A stretch of 14,373 nt of DNA from Bacillota bacterium (GCA_003242255.1 QGUT01000029.1:1-14373); one strand, 5' to 3'. Counted from the stretch's first letter, positions 7,310 to 13,869 are shown. Program-made: numbers and translations. Notes: generated by a model from the sequence alone, not told the origin.

Positions 7310-7522
7310 ATGCCGACTTACGATTTCGTTTGCGAAAAATGCGATCACAAATTCAGCGAGTTTGTGTCTTTAAGGGAAAAGGAAAACGTGAAATGCCCGA
7401 TTTGCGGCGGGAAAGTAAAACAACGCTTTACTGAATTTATGTTTGTAGGCAAAGGAGGAGCAGGAAGCTCCGCTTCTGGAGGATGCAGCGGTAGCTGCGG
7501 CAGCTGCAGCGGTTGCAGTTAA
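7310..7522 (+). CDS. FmdB-family zinc-ribbon protein with Cys/Gly/Ser tail
   Basis: This 70-residue protein opens with MPTYDFVCEKCDHKF, the hallmark of the FmdB putative regulatory family. Cys8 and Cys11, then Cys29 and Cys32 (CPIC), form the zinc ribbon. The basic VKQRF segment follows. From residue 47 the chain becomes a low-complexity glycine/serine/cysteine tail with cysteines at 59, 63, 66 and 69. Such tails are common in the family, and their function is not known. FmdB was first linked to formamidase/amidase regulation, but most members are uncharacterised. AAAGGAG at 7295-7301 sets the ATG start. No terminator separates it from the small gene at 7597, so the two probably share a transcript. 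Confidence 0.88.
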   Translation: MPTYDFVCEKCDHKFSEFVSLREKENVKCPICGGKVKQRFTEFMFVGKGGAGSSASGGCSGSCGSCSGCS

Positions 7523-7524
7523 AA

Positions 7525-7596
7525 AAATCCACCTCCAAGGTCGGATGAATATAGGAAAGGCAGGTGGTGAGATAATACACCTTAGGAGGTGGATTT
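7525..7596 (+). promoter_or_regulatory. Long hairpin sequestering a Shine-Dalgarno sequence
   Basis: AAATCCACCTCC (7525-7536) is an exact reverse complement of GGAGGTGGATTT (7585-7596). After one bulged A (7584), AAGGT (7537-7541) also pairs with ACCTT (7579-7583). This gives 17 base pairs enclosing a 37-base loop. The 3' arm is the complete ribosome binding site of the gene starting at 7597. A competing six-pair stem, CCACCT (7529-7534) with AGGTGG (7562-7567), would release it. No T-tract follows, so it is not a terminator. The 5' arm begins two bases after the fmdB stop codon, within reach of a terminating ribosome. Confidence 0.7.
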
Positions 7597-7758
7597 ATGA
7601 AAAATACAACGAGTTGGGTAGTAGCTTGTGTTGGAGCAGTTGTGGCCGGAGTTGGCACGATGGTTGGAGGCAATTTAGGGGCAGGCATAACCGGCTTTGG
7701 CCTGGCCCACATAGTCCTCGGCATACTGGATATGTTCAGACCCACAGTTCGGCAGTAA
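7597..7758 (+). CDS. 53-residue glycine-rich small membrane protein
   Basis: This short gene has a textbook AGGAGGT at 7584-7590, six bases before its ATG, and a strong terminator directly after its stop, so it is very likely real. The protein begins MKNTTSWVVACVGAVVAGVG and continues TMVGGNLGAGITGFGLAHIV, then LGILDMFRPTVRQ. It is almost entirely hydrophobic and glycine/alanine/valine-rich, with one long or two short membrane segments (about residues 7-25 and 27-44), and a polar, basic end. I recall similar short Firmicutes proteins ending 'GFGLAH..LG..D', sometimes mislabelled in databases, but no function is established. An overlapping frame from ATG 7545 is not credible, being rich in Trp, Arg and His without a family pattern. 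The Shine-Dalgarno sequence is locked in a 17-pair hairpin, so translation is probably regulated or coupled to fmdB. Confidence 0.8.
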   Translation: MKNTTSWVVACVGAVVAGVGTMVGGNLGAGITGFGLAHIVLGILDMFRPTVRQ

Positions 7759-7794
7759 ATAACCCTGCAGTAACAGCAGGGTTATAATTTTTTT
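7759..7794 (+). terminator. Strong intrinsic terminator
   Basis: ATAACCCTGC (7759-7768) and GCAGGGTTAT (7776-7785) form a perfect ten-pair stem with a seven-base loop. Seven T residues follow at 7788-7794. It begins immediately after the stop codon of the small membrane protein gene. Confidence 0.93.
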
Positions 7795-7809
7795 AAGGCG
7801 AAACGACTG

Positions 7810-7849
7810 AACCGGGTAATGTTAAAGACCATACTCGGTTTTATTTTTT
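7810..7849 (+). terminator. Second terminator-like hairpin upstream of pstS
   Basis: AACCGGGTA (7810-7818) pairs with TACTCGGTT (7832-7840), with one G-U pair and a 13-base loop, and is followed by TTATTTTTT. It backs up the previous terminator and insulates the phosphate locus. It lies upstream of the Pho-box repeats, so it is unlikely to be in the pstS leader. Confidence 0.65.
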
Positions 7850-7899
7850 ACATTATTTAATACTTCCTTAACATGGTTATAAACTTGGCTTTTTATAAT
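7847..7899 (+). promoter_or_regulatory. Candidate PhoP-dependent promoter of pstS
   Basis: Three hexamers fit the Gram-positive Pho-box pattern TT[ACT]A[CT]A: TTTACA at 7847-7852, TTAATA at 7857-7862 and TTAACA at 7868-7873. They repeat every 10-11 bases on one face of the helix. A perfect -10, TATAAT, lies at 7894-7899, and no sigma-A -35 is found at the usual distance, as expected of an activator-dependent promoter. The start of transcription would be near 7906. The placement upstream of pstS and the phoPR genes nearby support the call. Confidence 0.7.
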
Positions 7900-7932
7900 A
7901 CAGAAGGACTAAAATTTCTGGGAGGAAAGAGT

Positions 7933-8751
7933 ATGTTACTGAAAAAGGAAAAGCTATTTTTCCTAATTGCGTTAACTTCCCTTTTGCTGTGGGCAGTAGG
8001 ATGCGGGAAAAGCCCCACTGGATTCCTTGGAGGCTCCATACTGATAGCGGGTTCCACTTCAGTGCAGCCCCTCTCCGAAGAATTAGCAATGGAATTTATG
8101 AATAAGTTCCCCAATGTCAAAATAAATGTGGTTGGAGGCGGCTCAGGAGCTGGAATAAAGGCGGTTCAGGAAGGAGCTTGCGATATAGGCGCTTCGTCGA
8201 GGGAATTGAAAGCAGAGGAAAAGAACGTAAAGGAATTCGTCATTGCCAAAGATGCCATTGCCGTCATAGTAAATCCTGCAAATCCTGTCAGCGACCTTAC
8301 TTTAGAACAGATTAAAGACGTGTTTTCGGGGAAAGTGATTAATTGGAAGGATTTGGGCGGAGAGGATTCGCCAATAACTGTCGTTATTCGGGAGGAGGGA
8401 TCGGGAACGAGAGAGGCCTTTGAGGAAATAGTATTGGGCAAAGGCACTAAATTTACGGACCAGGCCATAATACATAATTCTACCGGTGCCATAAGAACTG
8501 CCGTAGCACAAACTCCTAATGCCATAGGCTTTATTTCTTTTGGAGCTTTAAATGGCGAAGTTAAGGTGCTGAAGATCGATGGAGTTGAACTCACAAAAGA
8601 AAATGTGCTCAATGGTTCTTACAAGCTGGCTAGACCTTTTATCTACTTGACTAAAAAAGAACCTGAAGGTCTAACGAAACAATTCATAGATTTTGTGTTG
8701 AGCAGTGAAGGGCAAAAGATTATAGAGAAAAACTTTATTCCGGTGAGATGA
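7933..8751 (+). CDS. pstS: Phosphate ABC transporter substrate-binding lipoprotein PstS
   Basis: PstS binds inorganic phosphate outside the membrane and hands it to PstCA. The 272-residue protein has a lipoprotein signal: MLLKKEK, a hydrophobic stretch, and lipobox WAVGC with Cys24 as the anchor. Phosphate-contact motifs are visible: AGSTSVQPL near residue 39, GGGSGAGIKAVQEGACDIGASSR in the first lobe, and REEGSGTREAF near 156. The in-frame ATG at 7873 would add 20 residues before the signal peptide and overlap the Pho boxes and -10. The GGGAGGA at 7919-7925 therefore fixes the start at 7933. It is the first gene of the pstSCA run and ends 17 bases before pstC. High-level induction under phosphate limitation is expected from the upstream element. 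Confidence 0.96.
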   Translation: MLLKKEKLFFLIALTSLLLWAVGCGKSPTGFLGGSILIAGSTSVQPLSEELAMEFMNKFPNVKINVVGGGSGAGIKAVQEGACDIGASSRELKAEEKNVKEFVIAKDAIAVIVNPANPVSDLTLEQIKDVFSGKVINWKDLGGEDSPITVVIREEGSGTREAFEEIVLGKGTKFTDQAIIHNSTGAIRTAVAQTPNAIGFISFGALNGEVKVLKIDGVELTKENVLNGSYKLARPFIYLTKKEPEGLTKQFIDFVLSSEGQKIIEKNFIPVR

Positions 8752-8768
8752 ATTAAGGGGAATGCGTG

Positions 8769-9635
8769 ATGAGGAAGATGCTGTTTTTATGTGCTACAGT
8801 TTCTATAGTATCGATTATCTTGATTGGCTTATTTGTCTTTGTTGAAGGCTATCCTATAATGTACAAAGTAGGATTCTTCAACTTTATTTTTGGCCAGAAA
8901 TGGAGCCCCTCGGAGGGTTTCTACGGGATACTTCCAATGATCGTCGGCACATTTTATATTACTTTAGGTGCGCTGATGCTCGGGGTGCCCATTAGCATTT
9001 TTACCGCTATATTCTTAGCTGAGTATGCTCCTAAGAGAATTGAAAAAATGATTAACCCTGCCATAGAGCTCCTGGCAGGGATACCTTCCGTCGTATACGG
9101 CCTTTTCGGGATGACCAAGGTGGTCCCCATAGTACGAGAAATTCAAAAATCCTATTTCGGAAACGGATCATCGCCAATGCAGTCCGGTTACAGCGTTCTG
9201 GCTGCCGCCGTAGTTTTATCTATAATGATTTCTCCCACCGTAATAAGCGTAGCTAAGGATGCTTTAAAATCCGTGCAAGGAGAACTCAAAGCAGCCTCAC
9301 TGGCTTTGGGAGCTACAAAGTGGCAGACTACATGGCGCATTGTGGTGCCGATGGCAAGACCAGGTATAGCGGCAGCAATTATCCTGGGCATGGGCAGAGC
9401 TATTGGAGAAACCATTGCTGTGATCATGGTAGCCGGTAATAGGGTGGGTTTTCCCGAATCGGTATTTTCGCCGGTAAGAAGCCTCACCGGCAATATAGCC
9501 ATTGAGATGGCATATGCGGCAGCAGGAGATCATACCCAGGCCTTGTTTGGAACCGGCATGGTGCTGTTCGGGCTTATAATGGCCATCAATGCTTTTGCCA
9601 TGAGATTGTATAAGAAAGGGACGAGAGCAAAATGA
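8769..9635 (+). CDS. pstC: Phosphate ABC transporter permease PstC
   Basis: PstC is one of the two membrane subunits of the high-affinity phosphate importer. The 288-residue protein shows an N-terminal membrane segment (about residues 4-25) and further hydrophobic spans near 53-85, 98-120, 141-162, 198-222 and 258-280, which gives six helices. The cytoplasmic EAA-type coupling loop is GELKAASLALGATKWQTTWR (171-190), followed by the IGETIA motif near 212. GIPSVVYGLFG near 104 is another PstC/PstA hallmark. AAGGGG at 8755-8760 serves either GTG at 8766 or ATG at 8769; the ATG is preferred for spacing. Its stop overlaps the pstA start (ATGA), which implies translational coupling of the two permeases. 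Confidence 0.95.
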   Translation: MRKMLFLCATVSIVSIILIGLFVFVEGYPIMYKVGFFNFIFGQKWSPSEGFYGILPMIVGTFYITLGALMLGVPISIFTAIFLAEYAPKRIEKMINPAIELLAGIPSVVYGLFGMTKVVPIVREIQKSYFGNGSSPMQSGYSVLAAAVVLSIMISPTVISVAKDALKSVQGELKAASLALGATKWQTTWRIVVPMARPGIAAAIILGMGRAIGETIAVIMVAGNRVGFPESVFSPVRSLTGNIAIEMAYAAAGDHTQALFGTGMVLFGLIMAINAFAMRLYKKGTRAK

Positions 9636-10474
9636 AATCAAAATTTGGCGAAAAATTGGCAGAAGGAATCCTGTGGTTTAGCGGTATCCTGACCCTAACA
9701 ATTCTAGTGACAATCCTAACATACATTATTTCACGGGGAGTAGGCAAAATCAATTATGAATTTATAGTGCAGAATCCCCGCCGCATGGGTATGGAAGGAG
9801 GCATCTTTCCTGCCATAGTCGGGACTTTTTATTTTACTGTAGTTACAGTTCTCTTTGCCACCCCTATAGGAATCGCCACAGCTGTGTACTTAGCCGAGTA
9901 TGCAAAGGAAAATTTTTGGGTAAAAGCCATACGTTTTGGAAACGATATGCTTTCAGGTCTCCCGTCCATAATTTTTGGCCTCTTCGGTTTTGCGCTTTTT
10001 GTAGTAAAGTTAAAGCCCATAACCGGTGGTTGGTCGATTCTTTCAGGTGCCCTAACTGGCACCTTAATGGTATTGCCGATTATAATAAGGACAAGCGAAG
10101 AAGCGATAAAGGCGGTTCCTAAGGAGTACAGAGAGGCCAGCCTTGCCCTGGGGGCAAGTCACGAAAAGACCATAGCGCGCTTAGTTCTACCTGCCGCAAT
10201 GCCCGGAATAATTACAGGGGTGATCTTAGCGATAGGGCGAGTGATAGGCGAAACCGCAGCTTTCCTTTTTACCCTCGGAGGGTCCATATTAATACCGGGT
10301 TCTCTTTTTGAACCCGCCAGGACCTTGGCCATGCATATATACTTTACGGCCATGGAGGTCGGCGCCTTAGATATGGCATTTGGGACGGCGACAGTGTTGA
10401 TAATTGCTGTATTAATATTGAATATGCTCGCTCGTGGGATTTTAAGCAGGTATTCGAGGATGTTATCGAAATAA
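9632..10474 (+). CDS. pstA: Phosphate ABC transporter permease PstA
   Basis: PstA is the partner permease of PstC. It has 280 residues and six predicted membrane spans. The first spans about residues 13-33, and others lie near 58-88, 106-125, 134-152, 188-212 and 248-268. The EAA loop is EYREASLALGASHEKTIARL (165-184), with IGETAAF shortly after. GLPSIIFGLFGFALF near 109 matches the PstC motif, as expected of homologous permeases. The ATG overlaps the pstC stop by four bases. No terminator-like hairpin is seen in the 69 bases between pstA and the response-regulator gene, so read-through into phoP is possible besides its own candidate promoter. Confidence 0.95.
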   Translation: MKSKFGEKLAEGILWFSGILTLTILVTILTYIISRGVGKINYEFIVQNPRRMGMEGGIFPAIVGTFYFTVVTVLFATPIGIATAVYLAEYAKENFWVKAIRFGNDMLSGLPSIIFGLFGFALFVVKLKPITGGWSILSGALTGTLMVLPIIIRTSEEAIKAVPKEYREASLALGASHEKTIARLVLPAAMPGIITGVILAIGRVIGETAAFLFTLGGSILIPGSLFEPARTLAMHIYFTAMEVGALDMAFGTATVLIIAVLILNMLARGILSRYSRMLSK

Positions 10475-10483
10475 AGGCAGCCC

Positions 10484-10513
10484 TTTTCAATTTTCATAAA
10501 ATTTTAGTATAAT
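10484..10513 (+). promoter_or_regulatory. Candidate promoter of the phoP-phoR pair
   Basis: A perfect -10, TATAAT, at 10508-10513 lies 18 bases after TTTTCA (10484-10489), a four-of-six -35 match. Transcription would begin near 10520, before the GGAGGT at 10533-10538. A partial Pho-box pair (TTCATA at 10493, TTAGTA at 10504) is present but weak. This would allow basal expression of the sensor pair independent of the pstSCA transcript. Confidence 0.5.
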
Positions 10514-10543
10514 GTACATAAATAACGATTTTGGAGGTATTGG

Positions 10544-11257
10544 ATGGAACTTAATGAAAAGACCATATTGGTGGTGGATGATGAAAAAAATATTCGGGAA
10601 TTGGTTAAATTCAACCTTGAGAGCCGAGGTTTCAAAGTCATAGAAGCTGCCGACGGCGAGGAGGCTTTGAATCTTGTAAAGGCCCAGGAGCCTTCCTTGA
10701 TTATTCTGGATCTGATGCTTCCCAAAATCGACGGTTGGGAGGTGTGCCGCCTTTTAAAAAGTGATCCTTCCACCAGGAAACTTCCCATTATCATGCTTAC
10801 TGCTTTGGGAGATGAAATCGACAAGATCGTTGGCCTTGAACTGGGTGCCGACGATTATATAACAAAGCCCTTCAGCCCTCGGGAACTGGTGGCAAGGGTA
10901 AGGGCGGTGATTCGCCGGGTAGAGGATAGGGAAGGTTCCAAAGCAGAAGCGGTAAAAGAAACCGATGATTTGGTTATCGATGAGCAAAAGTATGAGGCCA
11001 AATTAAACGGCATAAAACTTGAACTTACATTGAAAGAGTTTGAACTTCTGAAAGTTTTCGCTGCCAACCCTTTTACTGTCTTTAGCCGAGAGACTTTGCT
11101 GGAAAAGGTATGGGGTTATGATTTTGCGGGGGACAGCAGGACGGTTGATGTCCATGTCTGCAATTTACGCAAAAAGCTGGAAAGGGCGGGTGAAAAAAAT
11201 AAGTATTACATAGAGACTGTACGGGGTGTAGGATATCGCTTTGGATACAGGGAGTGA
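10544..11257 (+). CDS. phoP: Phosphate-type response regulator (OmpR/PhoB family)
   Basis: This is a 237-residue OmpR-family transcription factor. The receiver domain has the acidic pair Asp12-Asp13, the phosphoacceptor Asp56 in IILDLMLPKIDGW, Thr86 in IIMLTALGD and Lys108 in YITKPFSP. The C-terminal winged helix-turn-helix domain covers about residues 135-235 and ends with the family pattern TVDVHVCNLRKKLE, YIETVRGVGYRF. When phosphorylated by the adjacent kinase it should bind Pho-box repeats such as those before pstS and pstB. The ATG follows GGAGGT at 10533-10538. Its stop overlaps the start region of the kinase gene. The phosphate role is inferred from the locus; the sequence alone shows only the OmpR family. 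PhoB is an equivalent name. Confidence 0.93.
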   Translation: MELNEKTILVVDDEKNIRELVKFNLESRGFKVIEAADGEEALNLVKAQEPSLIILDLMLPKIDGWEVCRLLKSDPSTRKLPIIMLTALGDEIDKIVGLELGADDYITKPFSPRELVARVRAVIRRVEDREGSKAEAVKETDDLVIDEQKYEAKLNGIKLELTLKEFELLKVFAANPFTVFSRETLLEKVWGYDFAGDSRTVDVHVCNLRKKLERAGEKNKYYIETVRGVGYRFGYRE

Positions 11258-11262
11258 ATATT

Positions 11263-13017
11263 TTGAGGCGAGAAATTTTCGTAACATATATGATCGTCGT
11301 CCTTATAAGCCTTTCAATTACTGGCATTGTTACTGTAAAGGCGGTTGAAAAATATTTTATCAAAAATGCTGAAGAGTCGCTGATAACCTATGCCAATGTA
11401 TTGCAGAGTTTTTTGGCAACAGAATTAGCGGAGCAACAAAATCCTTCGATACAGTTTTATAGAAATATAAGGGAACTGAGCAAATATATTGATGCCAGAA
11501 TCACAATAATTGATATGGATGGAAAGGTAATAGCTGACACGGAGAAGTCTCCCGATGCGATGGAAAATCACGGCGACAGGCCAGAGATAAAAGAGGCCTA
11601 TAAAGGTAAAATAGGCAAAAGTATTCGCTACAGCAGTTCATTGGAAACTAAAATGATGTATATAGCAGTTCCAATTAAAAATGGTGATAGGGTTTCGGTA
11701 GTTTTGCGATTAGCCCTTCCGCTTTCTCAAATTGGTCATCTATCAAAATACATATGGGGAGTTATCCTGTCTTCAACCCTTATAGGGACAATAATTGCCT
11801 TTTTTATGAGCACGATTTTTTCAAAAAAAATAACAAAGCCTATAGAAGAGGTGGCTAAAGCAGCTAAGGAAATAGCCCAAGGAGATTATGGTACGAAAAT
11901 ACCCCTCAGTGATCCTGGAGAAATCAGGGCCCTGGCAGAATCTTTTAATCATATGGCGGAGAATTTGCGCAAGACGATCGATGAATTAAAAGAAGGCAAA
12001 GAAAAAACCGAGGCCATTTTAGGGAGCATGGCAGAGGGCCTTGTGGCTGTTGATAATCGATGCCGGGTTATCATGGTAAATTCGGCGGCAGAAAAGCTAT
12101 TTAAAATAAAACGAGATGAGGTTTTGGGCAGACACCTACTGGAGATGCTGCGAAACAGGGAATTGTACGATTTGGTAAACGATGTTTTGGAAAATAGAAA
12201 GAATGTAAGTCAGGAGCTCAAAATGATCACATCGGAAGAGAAGATCTTTCGCGTAAATATTGTACCCATAAGTGGAGAAAAGAGCTCCGGCGCGGTGGCG
12301 GTGCTGAGAGATATTACGGATTTGAGGAAACTCGAAAGGGTAAGGACCGACTTTGTAGCCAATGTATCCCATGAATTGAAAACACCCCTAACTTCCATAG
12401 CGGGATTTGTGGAAACACTCCTGGATGGGGCCTATAAAAGCCAGGATCATTGCCTTTATTTTTTAAACATCATAAAGCAGGAAACGGACCGCATGACTCG
12501 ATTGATTGATGAACTGCTATTTTTTTCGCGAATAGAAACGGCAGGCATTGCTATTAAAAAGACTAATGTTGATTTAGTCGAAGTCGTAATTAAGGCTTTA
12601 AGCGTTTTACAAACGGCCATAAAGGAGAAAAAACATAAAGTGAATCTGGATTTTCCCGATGATATCAAGCCTGTCTTGAGCGATGAGGACAGCCTGCTTC
12701 AGATCATGATAAATCTCATAGACAATGCGATAAAGTATACTGCGGATGGAGGTAGAATTGATATCTCGCTCGAGGAAACTTCTGATCATGTGGTGGTTGC
12801 CGTTGCGGATAACGGTATAGGGATCGCCGAAAATGAACTGGATAGAATCTTTGAGCGCTTTTACAGGGTCGATAGAGCGAGAGGCGGTGATGTGAGAGGT
12901 ACCGGCCTGGGGCTGGCTTTGGTAAAACACCTGGTAAAAAGCCTGGAGGGTAAGATAACAGTAGAAAGCGAACTGGGTAAAGGAACGATCTTTAGAGTTT
13001 ACATACCTAAAGTTTAA
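11263..13017 (+). CDS. phoR: Phosphate sensor histidine kinase PhoR
   Basis: PhoR phosphorylates the upstream response regulator under phosphate limitation. Numbering from the alternative GTG at 11254, the order is as follows. A first membrane helix (about 8-28) leads into an extracytoplasmic domain (30-165), which includes a Cache/PAS-like IDMDGKVIADTEK strand. A second helix (167-189), HAMP (190-245) and a cytoplasmic PAS domain (250-355) follow. HisKA carries His373 in ANVSHELKTPLTS. The ATPase domain has N-box Asn487 and Asn491, DNGIGI at 519-524 and GTGLGLA at 549-555. I prefer TTG at 11263, eight bases after AGGGAG (11249-11254). The GTG at 11254 would add three residues but touches its Shine-Dalgarno sequence. 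The gene is translationally close-coupled to phoP. All catalytic boxes are intact. Confidence 0.94.
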   Translation: MRREIFVTYMIVVLISLSITGIVTVKAVEKYFIKNAEESLITYANVLQSFLATELAEQQNPSIQFYRNIRELSKYIDARITIIDMDGKVIADTEKSPDAMENHGDRPEIKEAYKGKIGKSIRYSSSLETKMMYIAVPIKNGDRVSVVLRLALPLSQIGHLSKYIWGVILSSTLIGTIIAFFMSTIFSKKITKPIEEVAKAAKEIAQGDYGTKIPLSDPGEIRALAESFNHMAENLRKTIDELKEGKEKTEAILGSMAEGLVAVDNRCRVIMVNSAAEKLFKIKRDEVLGRHLLEMLRNRELYDLVNDVLENRKNVSQELKMITSEEKIFRVNIVPISGEKSSGAVAVLRDITDLRKLERVRTDFVANVSHELKTPLTSIAGFVETLLDGAYKSQDHCLYFLNIIKQETDRMTRLIDELLFFSRIETAGIAIKKTNVDLVEVVIKALSVLQTAIKEKKHKVNLDFPDDIKPVLSDEDSLLQIMINLIDNAIKYTADGGRIDISLEETSDHVVVAVADNGIGIAENELDRIFERFYRVDRARGGDVRGTGLGLALVKHLVKSLEGKITVESELGKGTIFRVYIPKV

Positions 13018-13024
13018 TTTTAAA

Positions 13025-13050
13025 CCAAGGATGCAAATCTTTGGCTTTTT
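13025..13050 (+). terminator. Intrinsic terminator after phoR
   Basis: CCAAGGAT (13025-13032) pairs with ATCTTTGG (13037-13044), with one G-U pair, around a stable GCAA tetraloop. CTTTTT follows, then AATTTT. It separates phoP-phoR from pstB-phoU and implies a separate promoter for the latter. Confidence 0.85.
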
Positions 13051-13058
13051 AATTTTGC

Positions 13059-13086
13059 TTAACGATATATTTACATTTCCTTAAAA
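13059..13086 (+). promoter_or_regulatory. Candidate Pho-box repeats upstream of pstB
   Basis: TTAACG (13059-13064), TTTACA (13070-13075) and TTAAAA (13081-13086) repeat with an exact 11-base period. The last two are separated by TTTCC; the equivalent pair before pstS is separated by CTTCC. The order and spacing thus match the pstS element. I find no convincing -10 in the short stretch before the ATG at 13114; TAAAAG at 13082 is only a weak candidate. The hexamer call is therefore moderate. Confidence 0.55.
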
Positions 13087-13113
13087 GATTGTGTGTTTAA
13101 CGGGAGGATTCCT

Positions 13114-13869
13114 ATGGCATGCAAATTCAGGATAGAAAATCTAAACTTTTACTACAGAGAAAATCACGTGCTCAAAAACATCAACATGGCTATCCAGAAC
13201 AACCGGGTCACTTCCCTGATAGGGCCTTCGGGCTGCGGTAAAACTACTTTTTTAAGGAATTTAAATCGGATGAATGATCTAATAGAAGGATCCAGGGCTG
13301 AAGGCCGCATCTTTCTCGAGGATGAAGATATTTTATCGCCGAATACCGATGTTGTTGAACTCAGAAAAAGGGTAGGGATGGTTTTTCAAAAACCCAACCC
13401 CTTTCCCATGAGTATATACGATAATGTAGCCTATGGCCCGAGAATTCACGGAACGAAGAGCAAAAAAGAACTTGACGAAATCGTGGAGAGCAGTTTAAAA
13501 GCCGTTGGCCTTTGGGATGAGGTAAAAGACAGGCTGCGGGATTCGGCTTTAAGACTTTCTGGCGGTCAGCAGCAGAGACTTTGCATTGCCCGCGTTCTCG
13601 CCGTCGAGCCGGAAGTTTTATTGATGGACGAACCCTGCTCGGCCCTTGATCCAATTTCCACATTGAAGGTGGAAGAACTTGTCTTGAAGTTAAAGGAAAA
13701 TTACACCATAGTCGTAGTAACTCACAATATGCAGCAAGCTGCAAGGATTTCTGACTACACGGCCTTTTTTCTAAACGGTGAATTGGTGGAATACGGCCCC
13801 ACGGTTGAAATGTTTCATGCGCCGAAGGATAGACGCACCGAGGACTACATTACCGGCAGGTTTGGATAG
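13114..13869 (+). CDS. pstB: Phosphate ABC transporter ATPase PstB
   Basis: PstB is the ATP-hydrolysing subunit that drives phosphate import through PstCA on the cytoplasmic side. The 251-residue protein has Walker A GPSGCGKTT at 37-45, Q-loop Gln92 in FQKPNPFPMSIYDNVAYGPR (the PstB-specific signature), ABC signature LSGGQQQR at 148-155, Walker B LLMDEP at 169-174, the D-loop SALDP and switch His204 in VVVTHNMQQA. CGGGAGGA at 13101-13108 selects ATG 13114; an upstream in-frame GTG at 13093 lacks a ribosome binding site. It is separated from pstSCA by the phoPR genes and a terminator, so stoichiometry with the permeases depends on a second promoter. It is followed 27 bases later by phoU. Confidence 0.97.
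   Translation: MACKFRIENLNFYYRENHVLKNINMAIQNNRVTSLIGPSGCGKTTFLRNLNRMNDLIEGSRAEGRIFLEDEDILSPNTDVVELRKRVGMVFQKPNPFPMSIYDNVAYGPRIHGTKSKKELDEIVESSLKAVGLWDEVKDRLRDSALRLSGGQQQRLCIARVLAVEPEVLLMDEPCSALDPISTLKVEELVLKLKENYTIVVVTHNMQQAARISDYTAFFLNGELVEYGPTVEMFHAPKDRRTEDYITGRFG

Noticed and set aside
7490..7520. CTGC/GCAG-rich palindromes at the fmdB 3' end as a terminator
   Set aside because: They are explained by repeated Cys/Ser/Gly codons, and the following bases are A-rich, not T-rich.
7545..7787. 80-codon frame starting in the loop of the fmdB-downstream hairpin
   Set aside because: It overlaps the better-supported 53-residue gene in another frame, runs through that gene's terminator, and its product has no plausible composition.
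7810..7849. Riboswitch-type leader for pstS
   Set aside because: The hairpin lies upstream of the Pho boxes and the -10 at 7894, so it would not be in the pstS transcript; a second terminator explains it.
7873..7932. Upstream ATG extension of pstS
   Set aside because: It would add 20 residues before a complete lipoprotein signal peptide and overlaps the -10; the GGGAGGA before 7933 fits better.
8166..8612. 148-codon frame on the minus strand opposite pstS
   Set aside because: It is an antisense shadow of a strongly conserved gene, without its own start signal or a recognisable product.
13361..13744. 127-codon frame on the minus strand opposite pstB
   Set aside because: It lies antisense to conserved ABC motifs; there is no start signal and no family pattern.
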